A stretch of 64,000 bases of DNA, taken from the NCBI RefSeq assembly GCF_001685485.1, contig NZ_BDEL01000001.1, forward strand, positions 1,609,501 to 1,673,500. Reading direction: 5' to 3'. The notes below the pieces were generated by a model that saw only the letters and a program-made list of their open reading frames with translations, made no database searches and was not told the DNA's origin. This document shows positions 27,353 to 40,009 of the stretch, piece by piece (the stretch's first letter is position 1; each line of letters opens with the position of its first letter). Source of the DNA: Formosa haliotis. Its GTDB lineage: Bacteria; Bacteroidota; Bacteroidia; Flavobacteriales; Flavobacteriaceae. The position numbers and the translations under genes were made by a program.

Positions 27353-28837
27353 ATGGAAAGCCAAGACATTAAGCCTGAAACACCACAAGACGATCCTATT
27401 GTAGAAAACAGAGAACTAAGCATTTGGGAAGCTTTAATTCCTGTTTTAGCCTTAGTAATCATGTTATTTTACAATGTAAAATATGCCTTTGGCGACGATG
27501 CTTTAAGTGGGAGTAATCAGTTTATTTTATTACTTGGTGCCGCCGTTGCCGCCATTGTTGGATTTCTAAACAAGGTAAGCTACGACCAAATGCTAGAGGA
27601 AGTTGCTCAGAATATTAAATCGACTACAGGAGCTTTACTGATATTATTATTTGTAGGATCGCTGGCAGGAACTTGGCTTATTAGTGGTATTATCCCCTCG
27701 ATGATTTACTACGGATTACAAATATTAAATCCCACAATTTTCTTACCCGCCTGTGTTATAATTTGTGCCATAATATCTATTGCTACCGGAAGTAGTTGGA
27801 CAACCTCTGCTACCGTTGGTATTGCACTAGTTGGTATAGGAAATGCTTTAGGAATTTCGCCCGGAATGACTGCTGGAGCCGTAATTTCTGGAGCATATTT
27901 TGGAGATAAAATGTCGCCCTTAAGCGACACCACCAATCTTGCGCCAGCCATGGCTGGAGGTGAATTATTTTCGCATATAAAGTACATGACCTATACAACC
28001 ATACCCACCCTTGTTGTAACCCTAATACTCTTTGTCATTATAAGTTTGTCGCTAGATGTTCATGGTACTACAGACACCTCTGCAATGTTAGCATCTATAG
28101 ATGAGGCATTTAATATTTCGCCTTGGTTATTCCTTGTGCCCGTATTAGTTATTTTTATGATTATTAAGAAGGCTCCGCCACTTCCTGCCCTTCTTGTAGG
28201 AACCCTTTTAGGAGGTATATTTGCATTAATATTTCAACCAGAAATTGTTAAACAAATTACAGGAGCAACAGAACTCAATTTTCTTTCGGCATATAAAGGT
28301 GTAATGACTGCGATAACGGTAGATACTTCTATCGCTACGTCTAGCAAAGAATTAAACGATTTATTCTCGTCGGGAGGCATGTACGGTATGCTAGGAACCA
28401 TTTGGCTAATTGTTTGTGCTATGGTTTTTGGAGGTATTATGGATGCTATTGGGGCCTTAGCCAGAATTAGTAAAGCTGTTCTTGGTCTTTTCGATTCTGT
28501 ATTCGGTTTGTTTGCAAGTACTGTTATAAGTTGTATTGGATTAAATGCCATTGCCAGCGATCAGTACTTAGCAATTGTAATCCCGGGAAGAATGTACAAG
28601 AAAGCTTTTGAGGACAAGGGACTTGCGCCAGAGAATCTAAGTAGAACACTTGAAGATTCAGGAACCGTAACCTCGGTATTAGTGCCCTGGAATACCTGTG
28701 GTGCCTACCAAAGTAGTGTTTTAGGAGTAGACACTTGGTCGTATGCGGGGTATGCCTTTTTTAATTATTTAAGTCCGTTTACCACCTTGTTATTTGCGGC
28801 CTTTCGTATTAAAATCAAGCAACTCGGCGACAAATAA
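27353..28837 (+). CDS. nhaC: NhaC family Na+/H+ antiporter
   Basis: A 494-residue inner membrane transporter with about twelve helices. Family signs are ATGSSWTTSATVGIALVGIG, GAVISGAYFGDKMSPLSDTT, the stretch LEDSGTVTSVLVPWNTCGAY and a C-terminal YLSPF. NhaC proteins exchange sodium for protons, and some family members move organic solutes. It lies 98 bases past the terminator of the PLP enzyme gene, so it may be a separate transcript or a readthrough partner. Confidence 0.9.
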   Translation: MESQDIKPETPQDDPIVENRELSIWEALIPVLALVIMLFYNVKYAFGDDALSGSNQFILLLGAAVAAIVGFLNKVSYDQMLEEVAQNIKSTTGALLILLFVGSLAGTWLISGIIPSMIYYGLQILNPTIFLPACVIICAIISIATGSSWTTSATVGIALVGIGNALGISPGMTAGAVISGAYFGDKMSPLSDTTNLAPAMAGGELFSHIKYMTYTTIPTLVVTLILFVIISLSLDVHGTTDTSAMLASIDEAFNISPWLFLVPVLVIFMIIKKAPPLPALLVGTLLGGIFALIFQPEIVKQITGATELNFLSAYKGVMTAITVDTSIATSSKELNDLFSSGGMYGMLGTIWLIVCAMVFGGIMDAIGALARISKAVLGLFDSVFGLFASTVISCIGLNAIASDQYLAIVIPGRMYKKAFEDKGLAPENLSRTLEDSGTVTSVLVPWNTCGAYQSSVLGVDTWSYAGYAFFNYLSPFTTLLFAAFRIKIKQLGDK

Positions 28838-28932
28838 CACAAATCTATCGTTCTTATTTTTTATCATAAAAAAATCTTATACAACCATAAAATTTTAGAA
28901 TTTAATTCACATTATAAATCTATATAGTGCCA

Positions 28933-28940
28933 TATATTTG
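28933..28940 (+). promoter_or_regulatory. -7 box of the peroxiredoxin promoter
   Basis: TATATTTG fits TAnnTTTG, 34 bases before the start codon at 28975. Confidence 0.55.
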
Positions 28941-28974
28941 CAGAAGAAAATTAATAACAAAAAACACATATATT

Positions 28975-29613
28975 ATGGCATTTGTAGGTAAAAAATTTCC
29001 AGATTTAAACGTTGACGCAATGAACGATATGGGCGATACTTTTAAAGTAAACGTTCTTGAAGAAGCAGTTAACAATAAGAAAAAAGTAGTTTTATTTTGG
29101 TACCCAAAAGATTTCACTTTTGTATGCCCAACAGAATTACACGCATTCCAAGCAGCAGTTAAAGAATTCGAAAAAAGAAATACCATTGTAATTGGTGCAT
29201 CTTGCGACACTCCAGAAGTACACTTTGCATGGTTAAGTACTGCAAAAGACAACGGCGGAATTGAAGGCGTAACTTACCCAATTTTAGCAGATTCTAACAG
29301 AAACCTAGCATCTACTTTAGGTATCTTAGATATTACTAACGAAACTTTTAACGAAGAAACAGGTGTTGTACTTGTAGAAGGTGATAATGTAACTTACAGA
29401 GCTACTTATATTATTGACGAAGATGGTATTGTACAACACGAAAGTATTAACAACATGCCTTTAGGTAGAAATGTTGGAGAATATTTACGTTTAGTTGATG
29501 CTTTAACTCACGTACAAGAAAAAGGTGAAGTTTGTCCAGCAAACTGGGAAGAAGGAAAAGATGCTATGCAAGCTAATGCTAAAGACACAGCGTCTTATTT
29601 AGCAACACACTAA
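28975..29613 (+). CDS. 2-Cys peroxiredoxin (AhpC/TSA family)
   Basis: A 212-residue enzyme that reduces hydrogen peroxide and organic peroxides. The peroxidatic cysteine is C51 in FTFVCPTELHAFQ and the resolving cysteine is C187 in GEVCPANWEEG, the typical 2-Cys layout. The ATG at 28975 is used because it starts the conserved domain (MAFVGKKFPDL) and lies downstream of the -7 box. A thioredoxin gene follows 86 bases later and probably supplies electrons. It opens a peroxide-defence block that extends to the thiol peroxidase gene. Confidence 0.95.
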   Translation: MAFVGKKFPDLNVDAMNDMGDTFKVNVLEEAVNNKKKVVLFWYPKDFTFVCPTELHAFQAAVKEFEKRNTIVIGASCDTPEVHFAWLSTAKDNGGIEGVTYPILADSNRNLASTLGILDITNETFNEETGVVLVEGDNVTYRATYIIDEDGIVQHESINNMPLGRNVGEYLRLVDALTHVQEKGEVCPANWEEGKDAMQANAKDTASYLATH

Positions 29614-29631
29614 ACCCTAGTATTTACCAAA

Positions 29632-29681
29632 TTTAAAATTCCAGATTCTAAAAAGAATTGGATTGGAGTCTGGAATTTAAA
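29632..29681. repeat. hairpin between peroxiredoxin and thioredoxin genes
   Basis: Arms 29632-29645 and 29669-29681 pair (TTCCAGA with TCTGGAA plus flanking A/T). No long T tract follows, so it may process or weaken the transcript rather than end it. A similar ATTCCA/TGGAAT hairpin lies at 58850-58884. Confidence 0.5.
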
Positions 29682-29699
29682 TTATTTAACCTTAAAGAT

Positions 29700-30014
29700 A
29701 TGGTACAAGAATTAGAACAAGATAATTTAAACGATATTGTTGCAAACAACGATACTGTTGTGGTACAATATTCAGCAACTTGGTGTGGTAATTGCAGAAT
29801 TATGAAACCAAAATTCAAAAAATTAGCTACCGAAAACGAAAACATTACTTTCGTTATTGCTGATGCTGAAAAATTTACAGAATCTAGAAAATTAGCGAAT
29901 GTTGATAACTTACCAACTTTTGCTACATTTAAAAAAGGTGAATTCGTAAATCAGGTACAAACAAATAAGTTTGATCTTTTAAAAGATTTAGTAAATGAAG
30001 TTACCAGTAATTAA
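29700..30014 (+). CDS. thioredoxin family protein
   Basis: A 104-residue thioredoxin-fold protein with the redox pair C29-C32 in SATWCGNCRIMKPKF and the cis-Pro loop in NLPTFATF. There is no signal peptide, so it is cytoplasmic. The active site WCGNC differs from the classical WCGPC, and the second half is shorter than usual. Following the 2-Cys peroxiredoxin, it likely keeps that enzyme reduced. Its stop overlaps the next gene by 20 bases. Confidence 0.9.
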   Translation: MVQELEQDNLNDIVANNDTVVVQYSATWCGNCRIMKPKFKKLATENENITFVIADAEKFTESRKLANVDNLPTFATFKKGEFVNQVQTNKFDLLKDLVNEVTSN

Positions 30015-30252
30015 ACACCTTACTCAATTTATTGAGGAGAACGACGAAGATTTCGTAAACGAAACTATTGAAACTTTAGAGGCACTAACAGAAGTATCGT
30101 CATTAAAAGACGAAGAATTAGATGTTATTGGAGAATTAATCTCTAATATGTATGGTGCAATTGAAGTGAATAAAATGATAAAAGAAGGTACACCACAAAA
30201 GGAAGCTTTAAATACCTTTATGAAACGTGTTTTAGGTTCTATTGATAAATAA
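29995..30252 (+). CDS. small acidic conserved protein coupled to thioredoxin
   Basis: An 85-residue, mostly helical, acidic protein with no cysteine and no membrane segment. It overlaps the thioredoxin gene by 20 bases, which points to coupled translation. Flavobacterial genomes often carry such a protein at this place (I believe it corresponds to DUF6952, but I cannot verify it). Function unknown; a role with the peroxiredoxin/thioredoxin pair is inferred from position. Confidence 0.65.
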   Translation: MKLPVIKHLTQFIEENDEDFVNETIETLEALTEVSSLKDEELDVIGELISNMYGAIEVNKMIKEGTPQKEALNTFMKRVLGSIDK

Positions 30253-30273
30253 AAACCTTACCTAATTTCAAAT

Positions 30274-30310
30274 AAAAATCCCCTTACCAACTGCTGATAA
30301 GGGGATTTTT
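30274..30310 (+). terminator. Rho-independent terminator
   Basis: A 13-base perfect stem (30274-30286 with 30298-30310), an 11-base loop, and a T-rich right arm. It closes the peroxiredoxin-thioredoxin transcript. Confidence 0.85.
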
Positions 30311-30456
30311 ATTTCATGTATTTTTTGTTCAACAACGCTTAAAATTGATTTTATTCTGATTTACATCTGAACCAAATTTTAATAAAGAAGAAAACAGCTT
30401 TGCAGATTATAATATACTCCATAAAGCTGATTCCTTGGCCAACATTTGAAAAAATA

Positions 30457-32679
<2,223 letters not shown>

Positions 32680-32724
32680 TTATTTACAATATTCTAAAAA
32701 TACAAAATACTCCACAAAATATTG

Positions 32725-32732
32725 CAAAACTA
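32725..32732 (-). promoter_or_regulatory. possible -7 box of the first katG
   Basis: Minus strand TAGTTTTG fits TAnnTTTG, 60 bases before the start codon, so this katG need not depend on the upstream genes. Confidence 0.4.
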
Positions 32733-32867
32733 ACAGCGAAGATGTTCGTTTTTATTAAAATGTTAAAAAGGACAAAACATCTAGATGATAATCTTCATAA
32801 GCTTTTTGTTCCCTTTTAAAAATAGCAACTACAAATTCAATACTTCTTCTCTAAAAACAGATACCCA

Positions 32868-33347
32868 TTATTTAAAAACTTGTAATAATTCCACTATTTG
32901 AGTAAACTCCTTTTCTGTAGCATAAGCCAAAGCAGTTTTTCCTGTTTTGTCTTTAATTTGAGTGTTTGGATTATATTTCAACAAAACTTTCACCACCTCT
33001 ATTTGATTATACATGGTAGCAAAAATTAAGGCTGTTGTTCCGTTTATATTGGCCAGATCTATTTGTGCACCATGCTCTAAAAAATATTCAACGAGTACCA
33101 CACTCCCTTTAAACGACACGCCAATAAGTGGCGTATTACCCGAGGCGTCTGCTGCATTTATATCGGCATGTTGTGCTACCAAGTACTTTACAATATCTAA
33201 CTTATCGAAATAAGAAGCTAATACTAATGGCGTGAATCCTCTAGCGTCTTTTACATGTATAAGCTCTGGGGTAGTTTGCAATGCGCTTTTAACCGCTACA
33301 AGATTCCCCGCTTGGATGGCTCCGAAAAAACTATCTTTATCTATCAT
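32868..33347 (-). CDS. ankyrin-repeat protein linked to catalase
   Basis: A 159-residue protein made of about four ankyrin repeats (for example DARGFTPLVLASYFDKLDIV, DASGNTPLIGVSFKGSVVLV, NINGTTALIFATMYNQIEVV, DKTGKTALAYATEKEFTQIV). It has no signal peptide. It lies between two katG genes, all on the minus strand. Ankyrin proteins encoded next to catalases are known, for example AnkB beside KatB in Pseudomonas, where the ankyrin protein is needed for full catalase activity. A similar chaperone or protective role is a reasonable inference. Confidence 0.85.
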   Translation of the reverse strand: MIDKDSFFGAIQAGNLVAVKSALQTTPELIHVKDARGFTPLVLASYFDKLDIVKYLVAQHADINAADASGNTPLIGVSFKGSVVLVEYFLEHGAQIDLANINGTTALIFATMYNQIEVVKVLLKYNPNTQIKDKTGKTALAYATEKEFTQIVELLQVFK

Positions 33348-33365
33348 ATCTCTTATTTAAAATTA

Positions 33366-33393
33366 ATAAGGGCAAGTTTTCACTTGCCCTTAT
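33366..33393 (-). terminator. hairpin between second katG and the ankyrin gene
   Basis: A perfect 12-base stem (33366-33377 with 33382-33393) has a four-base loop. The T-rich tract after it on the minus strand is short and broken, so it probably attenuates rather than fully stops transcription into the ankyrin gene. Confidence 0.6.
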
Positions 33394-33416
33394 AGTTACT
33401 TAAAAATACTTAATTA

Positions 33417-35978
<2,562 letters not shown>

Positions 35979-36485
35979 ATGGCAACAGTAACCTTAAAAG
36001 GCAATGCAATAGAAACTTCTGGAGAACTTCCTAAAGTAGGAACAAAAGCTCCAGATTTTACATTAACCTCTACAGACTTAGGGTCTAAATCTTTAAAAGA
36101 TTTTGCAGGGAACAACGTTATTTTAAACATTTTTCCGAGTGTAGATACTGGGACTTGTGCCCAATCTGTAAGACAATTTAACAAAGAAGCTAGCAGCTTA
36201 GACAACACTAAAGTGTTATGTATCTCTCACGACCTACCATTTGCTCAAGCGCGTTTTTGTGGCGCAGAAGGTTTAGAAAATGTGATATCTCTATCTGATT
36301 ATAAAGATGGTAGTTTTGGAAAAGCCTATGGTTTAAATTTTACAAACGGCCCTTTAGAAGCTTTACATTCTCGTTGTGTGGTTGTTGTTGACGCCAATGG
36401 AGATGTAAAATATACAGAGCAGGTAGCAGAAACTGTAGACGAACCAAATTATAAGGCTGCATTAGACGCTATAAAAAATGCCTAA
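35979..36485 (+). CDS. tpx: thiol peroxidase, atypical 2-Cys peroxiredoxin
   Basis: A 168-residue cytoplasmic peroxidase that uses thioredoxin. The peroxidatic cysteine is C60 (VDTGTCAQSVRQFN) and the resolving cysteine C94 (ARFCGAEGLENV), as in Tpx of other bacteria. The motif SHDLPFAQ is also typical. It is divergent from katG and overlaps the next gene by eight bases. Confidence 0.96.
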   Translation: MATVTLKGNAIETSGELPKVGTKAPDFTLTSTDLGSKSLKDFAGNNVILNIFPSVDTGTCAQSVRQFNKEASSLDNTKVLCISHDLPFAQARFCGAEGLENVISLSDYKDGSFGKAYGLNFTNGPLEALHSRCVVVVDANGDVKYTEQVAETVDEPNYKAALDAIKNA

Positions 36486-36846
36486 AAAAGAAACGTTTCT
36501 TGTAAACAGAATTAAAAGTGTAGGATATGCGTATAAAGGCGCTATCCTACTCTTAAAAACAGAATCGAGTATTAAAATCCAGTTTGTAATTGCACTTTGC
36601 ATGACTGCAGCTGGTTTTTATTTTGATATATCCCCAACAGAGTGGATTTTTCAAACCTTAGCCATTGGTTTAATAATGACTGCCGAAGGTTTAAACACTG
36701 CTATTGAAGCCATTGCCGACTTTATTCACCCCGAACACCACAGTAAAATAGGCTTTATAAAAGACGTCTCGGCAGGAGCTGTTTTTATAGCAGCTATAGC
36801 CGCAATTATTATTGGTTTTATTATTTATCTGCCAAAATTATTTTAA
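36478..36846 (+). CDS. dgkA: diacylglycerol kinase family protein
   Basis: A 122-residue inner membrane protein with three helices (about residues 34-52, 58-76 and 99-118). The motif MTAEGLNTAIEAIADFI contains the conserved Glu and Asn of DgkA-type kinases, and KTESSIKIQFVIA precedes it. It phosphorylates diacylglycerol or undecaprenol; the Gram-positive enzyme of this family uses undecaprenol, so the lipid here is open. Start overlaps the tpx stop by eight bases. Confidence 0.88.
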   Translation: MPKKETFLVNRIKSVGYAYKGAILLLKTESSIKIQFVIALCMTAAGFYFDISPTEWIFQTLAIGLIMTAEGLNTAIEAIADFIHPEHHSKIGFIKDVSAGAVFIAAIAAIIIGFIIYLPKLF

Positions 36847-36880
36847 ATACTATACCTTTAGGATAAACGTTAGTAATTTG

Positions 36881-36888
36881 TATTTTTG
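36881..36888 (+). promoter_or_regulatory. -7 box of the ftsK promoter
   Basis: TATTTTTG fits TAnnTTTG, 23 bases before the ATG at 36912. Confidence 0.5.
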
Positions 36889-36911
36889 TTCAAATTAACA
36901 ACTGCGCGTTG

Positions 36912-39362
36912 ATGGCTAAAAAGAAACCCAAAACTAAACAACCTAGTACTCCTAAATTTAAAAAACCAAGTCTTAAATTAACAAACCAACAAAAGTTAAT
37001 TTTTGGTAGTTTACTCATTATATTAGGTGTTCTTTTAGGTACAGCATTCTTATCTTATTTCTTCACAGGCAAAGCCGACCAAAGCATATTAAATGAATTT
37101 TCTTTACGCGATGCTAAAGCAGAAAACTGGGTAAAAAAATCTGGAGCTTGGTTAAGCGATATTTTTATTTACCGCGGATTTGGTATTGCTGCTTTTATTT
37201 TTGCTTGGTTACTTATAAGGTCGGGATTGCATGTACTATTAAATGTAAATCATGACAAATTAAGACGCCATTGGTTTTGGGGACTATATCTAATCATTTG
37301 GTTTTCTATATTCTTCGGATTTTTCGGAACCAAACATGCCATACTAGGAGGTATCGTAGGTTATGAAACCAATACTTTTTTACAGGATTATATCGGGATT
37401 CTTGGTGTATCGCTACTGCTTTTCTTCGGATTGATAGTGTATCTCGCTACCCGATTTAAAATTACAATTCACAGTTTTATAGCCTTATTCAAATCGGCTA
37501 AAAAAGATATTTCAGACGAGTTAAAATCGGCGAAAGAAGATGCGTTTACTTTTGACAATAATTTAACTGAAGAAGCTGAGGCCATTAAAAAAGCTTATGA
37601 AATTCCTGTAGAAGACAAACCACAAACACCAAAACCAGTTACTCCTCCTCAACCAGAGCCATTACCTGTTCCGGAACCTAGTATAGAGTTAGAACCTATA
37701 GTTAAAGCACCTACCCCTTCTGTTAAATCTTTCGAGGTAGAAACGCCAAAAGAAGAACCCCTTGAAGCCGACATAGAAATGGAGGTTGAACAGGTAGAAG
37801 AAGAAATTTCTGAAACAGATAATTTAGCAAATAAATTAGTAGCCGATTTTGGTTTATTCGACCCTACTTTGGAGCTAGGCAAATATCAATTTCCTCCTTT
37901 AGATTTATTAAAAAAATACGACAACGAAGGCATTTCTATCAACCAAGAAGAACTCGAGGATAACAAAAATAGAATTGTGGAAACCCTTAATAACTATAAA
38001 ATAGGTATTGCGAGTATTAAGGCAACCATTGGACCAACAGTAACACTTTACGAAATTGTACCAGAAGCCGGAATTCGAATTTCTAAAATTAAAAACCTAG
38101 AAGACGATATTGCCTTATCTCTATCGGCATTAGGGATTCGTATTATCGCACCAATTCCAGGAAAGGGAACTATTGGTATTGAAGTTCCGAATAAAAACTC
38201 GACCATTGTTTCTATGCGATCTGTTATTGCATCACAAAAGTTTCAAAAAACAGATATGCAATTACCTATTGCTTTTGGAAAAACTATTAGTAACGAAACC
38301 TTTGTGGTCGATTTAGCAAAAATGCCACACATGCTTATGGCCGGAGCAACAGGACAAGGAAAATCTGTTGGACTAAACGCCGTGCTTACTTCGTTACTTT
38401 ATAAAAAACATCCAGCAGAAGTTAAGTTTGTTTTAGTCGATCCGAAAAAAGTTGAATTAACACTTTTCAATAAAATAGAACGCCACTACCTTGCTAAATT
38501 ACCAGACGAATCTGATGCTATTATTACCGATAATACTAAAGTAATTAACACGCTTAACTCGCTTTGTATAGAAATGGATAACCGTTACGAAATGCTTAAA
38601 AATGCATTATGCCGTAACATTGTAGAATATAACACCAAATTTAAAGCACGTAAATTAAACCCTAACGATGGTCACGCCTTCTTACCCTATATTGTATTGG
38701 TAGTCGATGAGTTTGCCGATTTAATAATGACGGCTGGTAAAGAGGTAGAAACTCCTGTAGCCCGTTTAGCACAATTAGCGCGTGCCATAGGTATCCACTT
38801 AATTATTGCTACGCAACGTCCGTCGGTTAACGTAATTACAGGTATCATAAAAGCGAATTTCCCTGCCAGAATTGCGTTTAGAGTAACAAGTAAAATAGAC
38901 TCGAGAACCATTTTAGACGGGTCTGGAGCCGACCAACTTATAGGTCGTGGAGATATGTTGTACACACAAGGTAACGAATTAGTGCGTATTCAATGTGCCT
39001 TTGTAGACACGCCAGAAGTAGAGCGAATTGTCGATTTTATCGGGGATCAAAAAGCATTTCCAGATGCCCATTTATTACCAGAGTATGTGGGCGAAGAAGG
39101 TGGCACAAATCTTGATATTGATATCTCTGATAGAGATAAATTATTTAGAGAAGCTGCCGAAGTTATTGTAACTGCACAACAAGGATCTGCTTCATTATTA
39201 CAACGAAAATTAAAATTAGGTTATAATCGCGCTGGGCGTTTAATCGATCAATTGGAAGCAGCTGGAATAGTTGGCCCGTTTGAAGGTAGTAAGGCCAGAC
39301 AAGTATTAGTGCCCGATTTTATTGCGTTAGAACAATTATTAGAAAATGAAAAGAATAACTAG
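36912..39362 (+). CDS. ftsK: DNA translocase FtsK
   Basis: An 816-residue protein with four N-terminal membrane helices (within residues 27-185), an acidic Pro/Glu-rich linker to about residue 310, and a RecA-like motor with Walker A GATGQGKS (residues 478-485) and Walker B YIVLVVDEFADLIM. A C-terminal winged-helix gamma domain reads DNA orientation sites (ending around GPFEGSKARQVLV). It pumps DNA through the closing septum during division. The ATG at 36912 is preferred over a TTG just upstream. LolA follows with one base between. Confidence 0.96.
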   Translation: MAKKKPKTKQPSTPKFKKPSLKLTNQQKLIFGSLLIILGVLLGTAFLSYFFTGKADQSILNEFSLRDAKAENWVKKSGAWLSDIFIYRGFGIAAFIFAWLLIRSGLHVLLNVNHDKLRRHWFWGLYLIIWFSIFFGFFGTKHAILGGIVGYETNTFLQDYIGILGVSLLLFFGLIVYLATRFKITIHSFIALFKSAKKDISDELKSAKEDAFTFDNNLTEEAEAIKKAYEIPVEDKPQTPKPVTPPQPEPLPVPEPSIELEPIVKAPTPSVKSFEVETPKEEPLEADIEMEVEQVEEEISETDNLANKLVADFGLFDPTLELGKYQFPPLDLLKKYDNEGISINQEELEDNKNRIVETLNNYKIGIASIKATIGPTVTLYEIVPEAGIRISKIKNLEDDIALSLSALGIRIIAPIPGKGTIGIEVPNKNSTIVSMRSVIASQKFQKTDMQLPIAFGKTISNETFVVDLAKMPHMLMAGATGQGKSVGLNAVLTSLLYKKHPAEVKFVLVDPKKVELTLFNKIERHYLAKLPDESDAIITDNTKVINTLNSLCIEMDNRYEMLKNALCRNIVEYNTKFKARKLNPNDGHAFLPYIVLVVDEFADLIMTAGKEVETPVARLAQLARAIGIHLIIATQRPSVNVITGIIKANFPARIAFRVTSKIDSRTILDGSGADQLIGRGDMLYTQGNELVRIQCAFVDTPEVERIVDFIGDQKAFPDAHLLPEYVGEEGGTNLDIDISDRDKLFREAAEVIVTAQQGSASLLQRKLKLGYNRAGRLIDQLEAAGIVGPFEGSKARQVLVPDFIALEQLLENEKNN

Positions 39363-39363
39363 A

Positions 39364-40005
39364 ATGAAAACATGTTTACTTGCACTAACCTTATGCTTTA
39401 GCCTTGTAGGTTTTAGCCAAAGCGATGCAAAAGCCAAAGCCCTATTAGATCAGGTTTCAAAAAAAGTAAAATCTTACGACAATATTTCTTTAGATTTTAA
39501 ATACGTCCTTCATAATGAAGCCGAAAACATTAACCAAGAAACCCGTGGCGATGTGGTTATGGAAGGCGAAAAATACATTTTAAACATCTTGGGCATCACG
39601 CGTATATTCGACGGAAAAACCCTATACAGTATTAATCCTGAAGATGAAGAAGTAACCATTTCTACGGAAGATCCTAACGACGAAAACAGTATTACCCCTA
39701 GCAAAATGTTATCGTTTTACAGCGAAGGTTATACGTTTAAAATGGACAAAGAGCAAAACATTAAAGGAAGAAAAATTCAGTACGTAAAATTAATTCCGAT
39801 GGATTCTAATTCCGAAATTAATCATGTGCTATTAGGAATCGATCCGCAAACAAACCATATTTACAATTTAATTGAAGTTGGTAAAAACGGAACACAAACC
39901 ACCCTTACTGTTACTGCTTTTAAAACTAACGAAACCTTATCTAAAGCCTTATTTACCTTTGATAAAAACAAATACAAAAATTACTACATCAATAAATTAA
40001 ACTAG
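39364..40005 (+). CDS. lolA: outer membrane lipoprotein carrier protein LolA
   Basis: A 213-residue periplasmic protein with a signal peptide (residues 1-18, ending VGFSQ) and a LolA-like half-barrel: ISLDFKYVLHNE, RGDVVMEGEKYIL, RIFDGKTLYSINPEDEEV. It carries lipoproteins from the inner to the outer membrane. The ATG at 39364 is used because the signal peptide starts there; an ATG six codons earlier lies inside ftsK. Gene order ftsK-lolA is shared by many bacteria. Confidence 0.9.
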   Translation: MKTCLLALTLCFSLVGFSQSDAKAKALLDQVSKKVKSYDNISLDFKYVLHNEAENINQETRGDVVMEGEKYILNILGITRIFDGKTLYSINPEDEEVTISTEDPNDENSITPSKMLSFYSEGYTFKMDKEQNIKGRKIQYVKLIPMDSNSEINHVLLGIDPQTNHIYNLIEVGKNGTQTTLTVTAFKTNETLSKALFTFDKNKYKNYYINKLN

Positions 40006-40009
40006 GTAC

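Noticed and set aside
28234-28551. A 105-codon minus-strand frame inside nhaC
   Set aside because: Antisense shadow of transmembrane codons.
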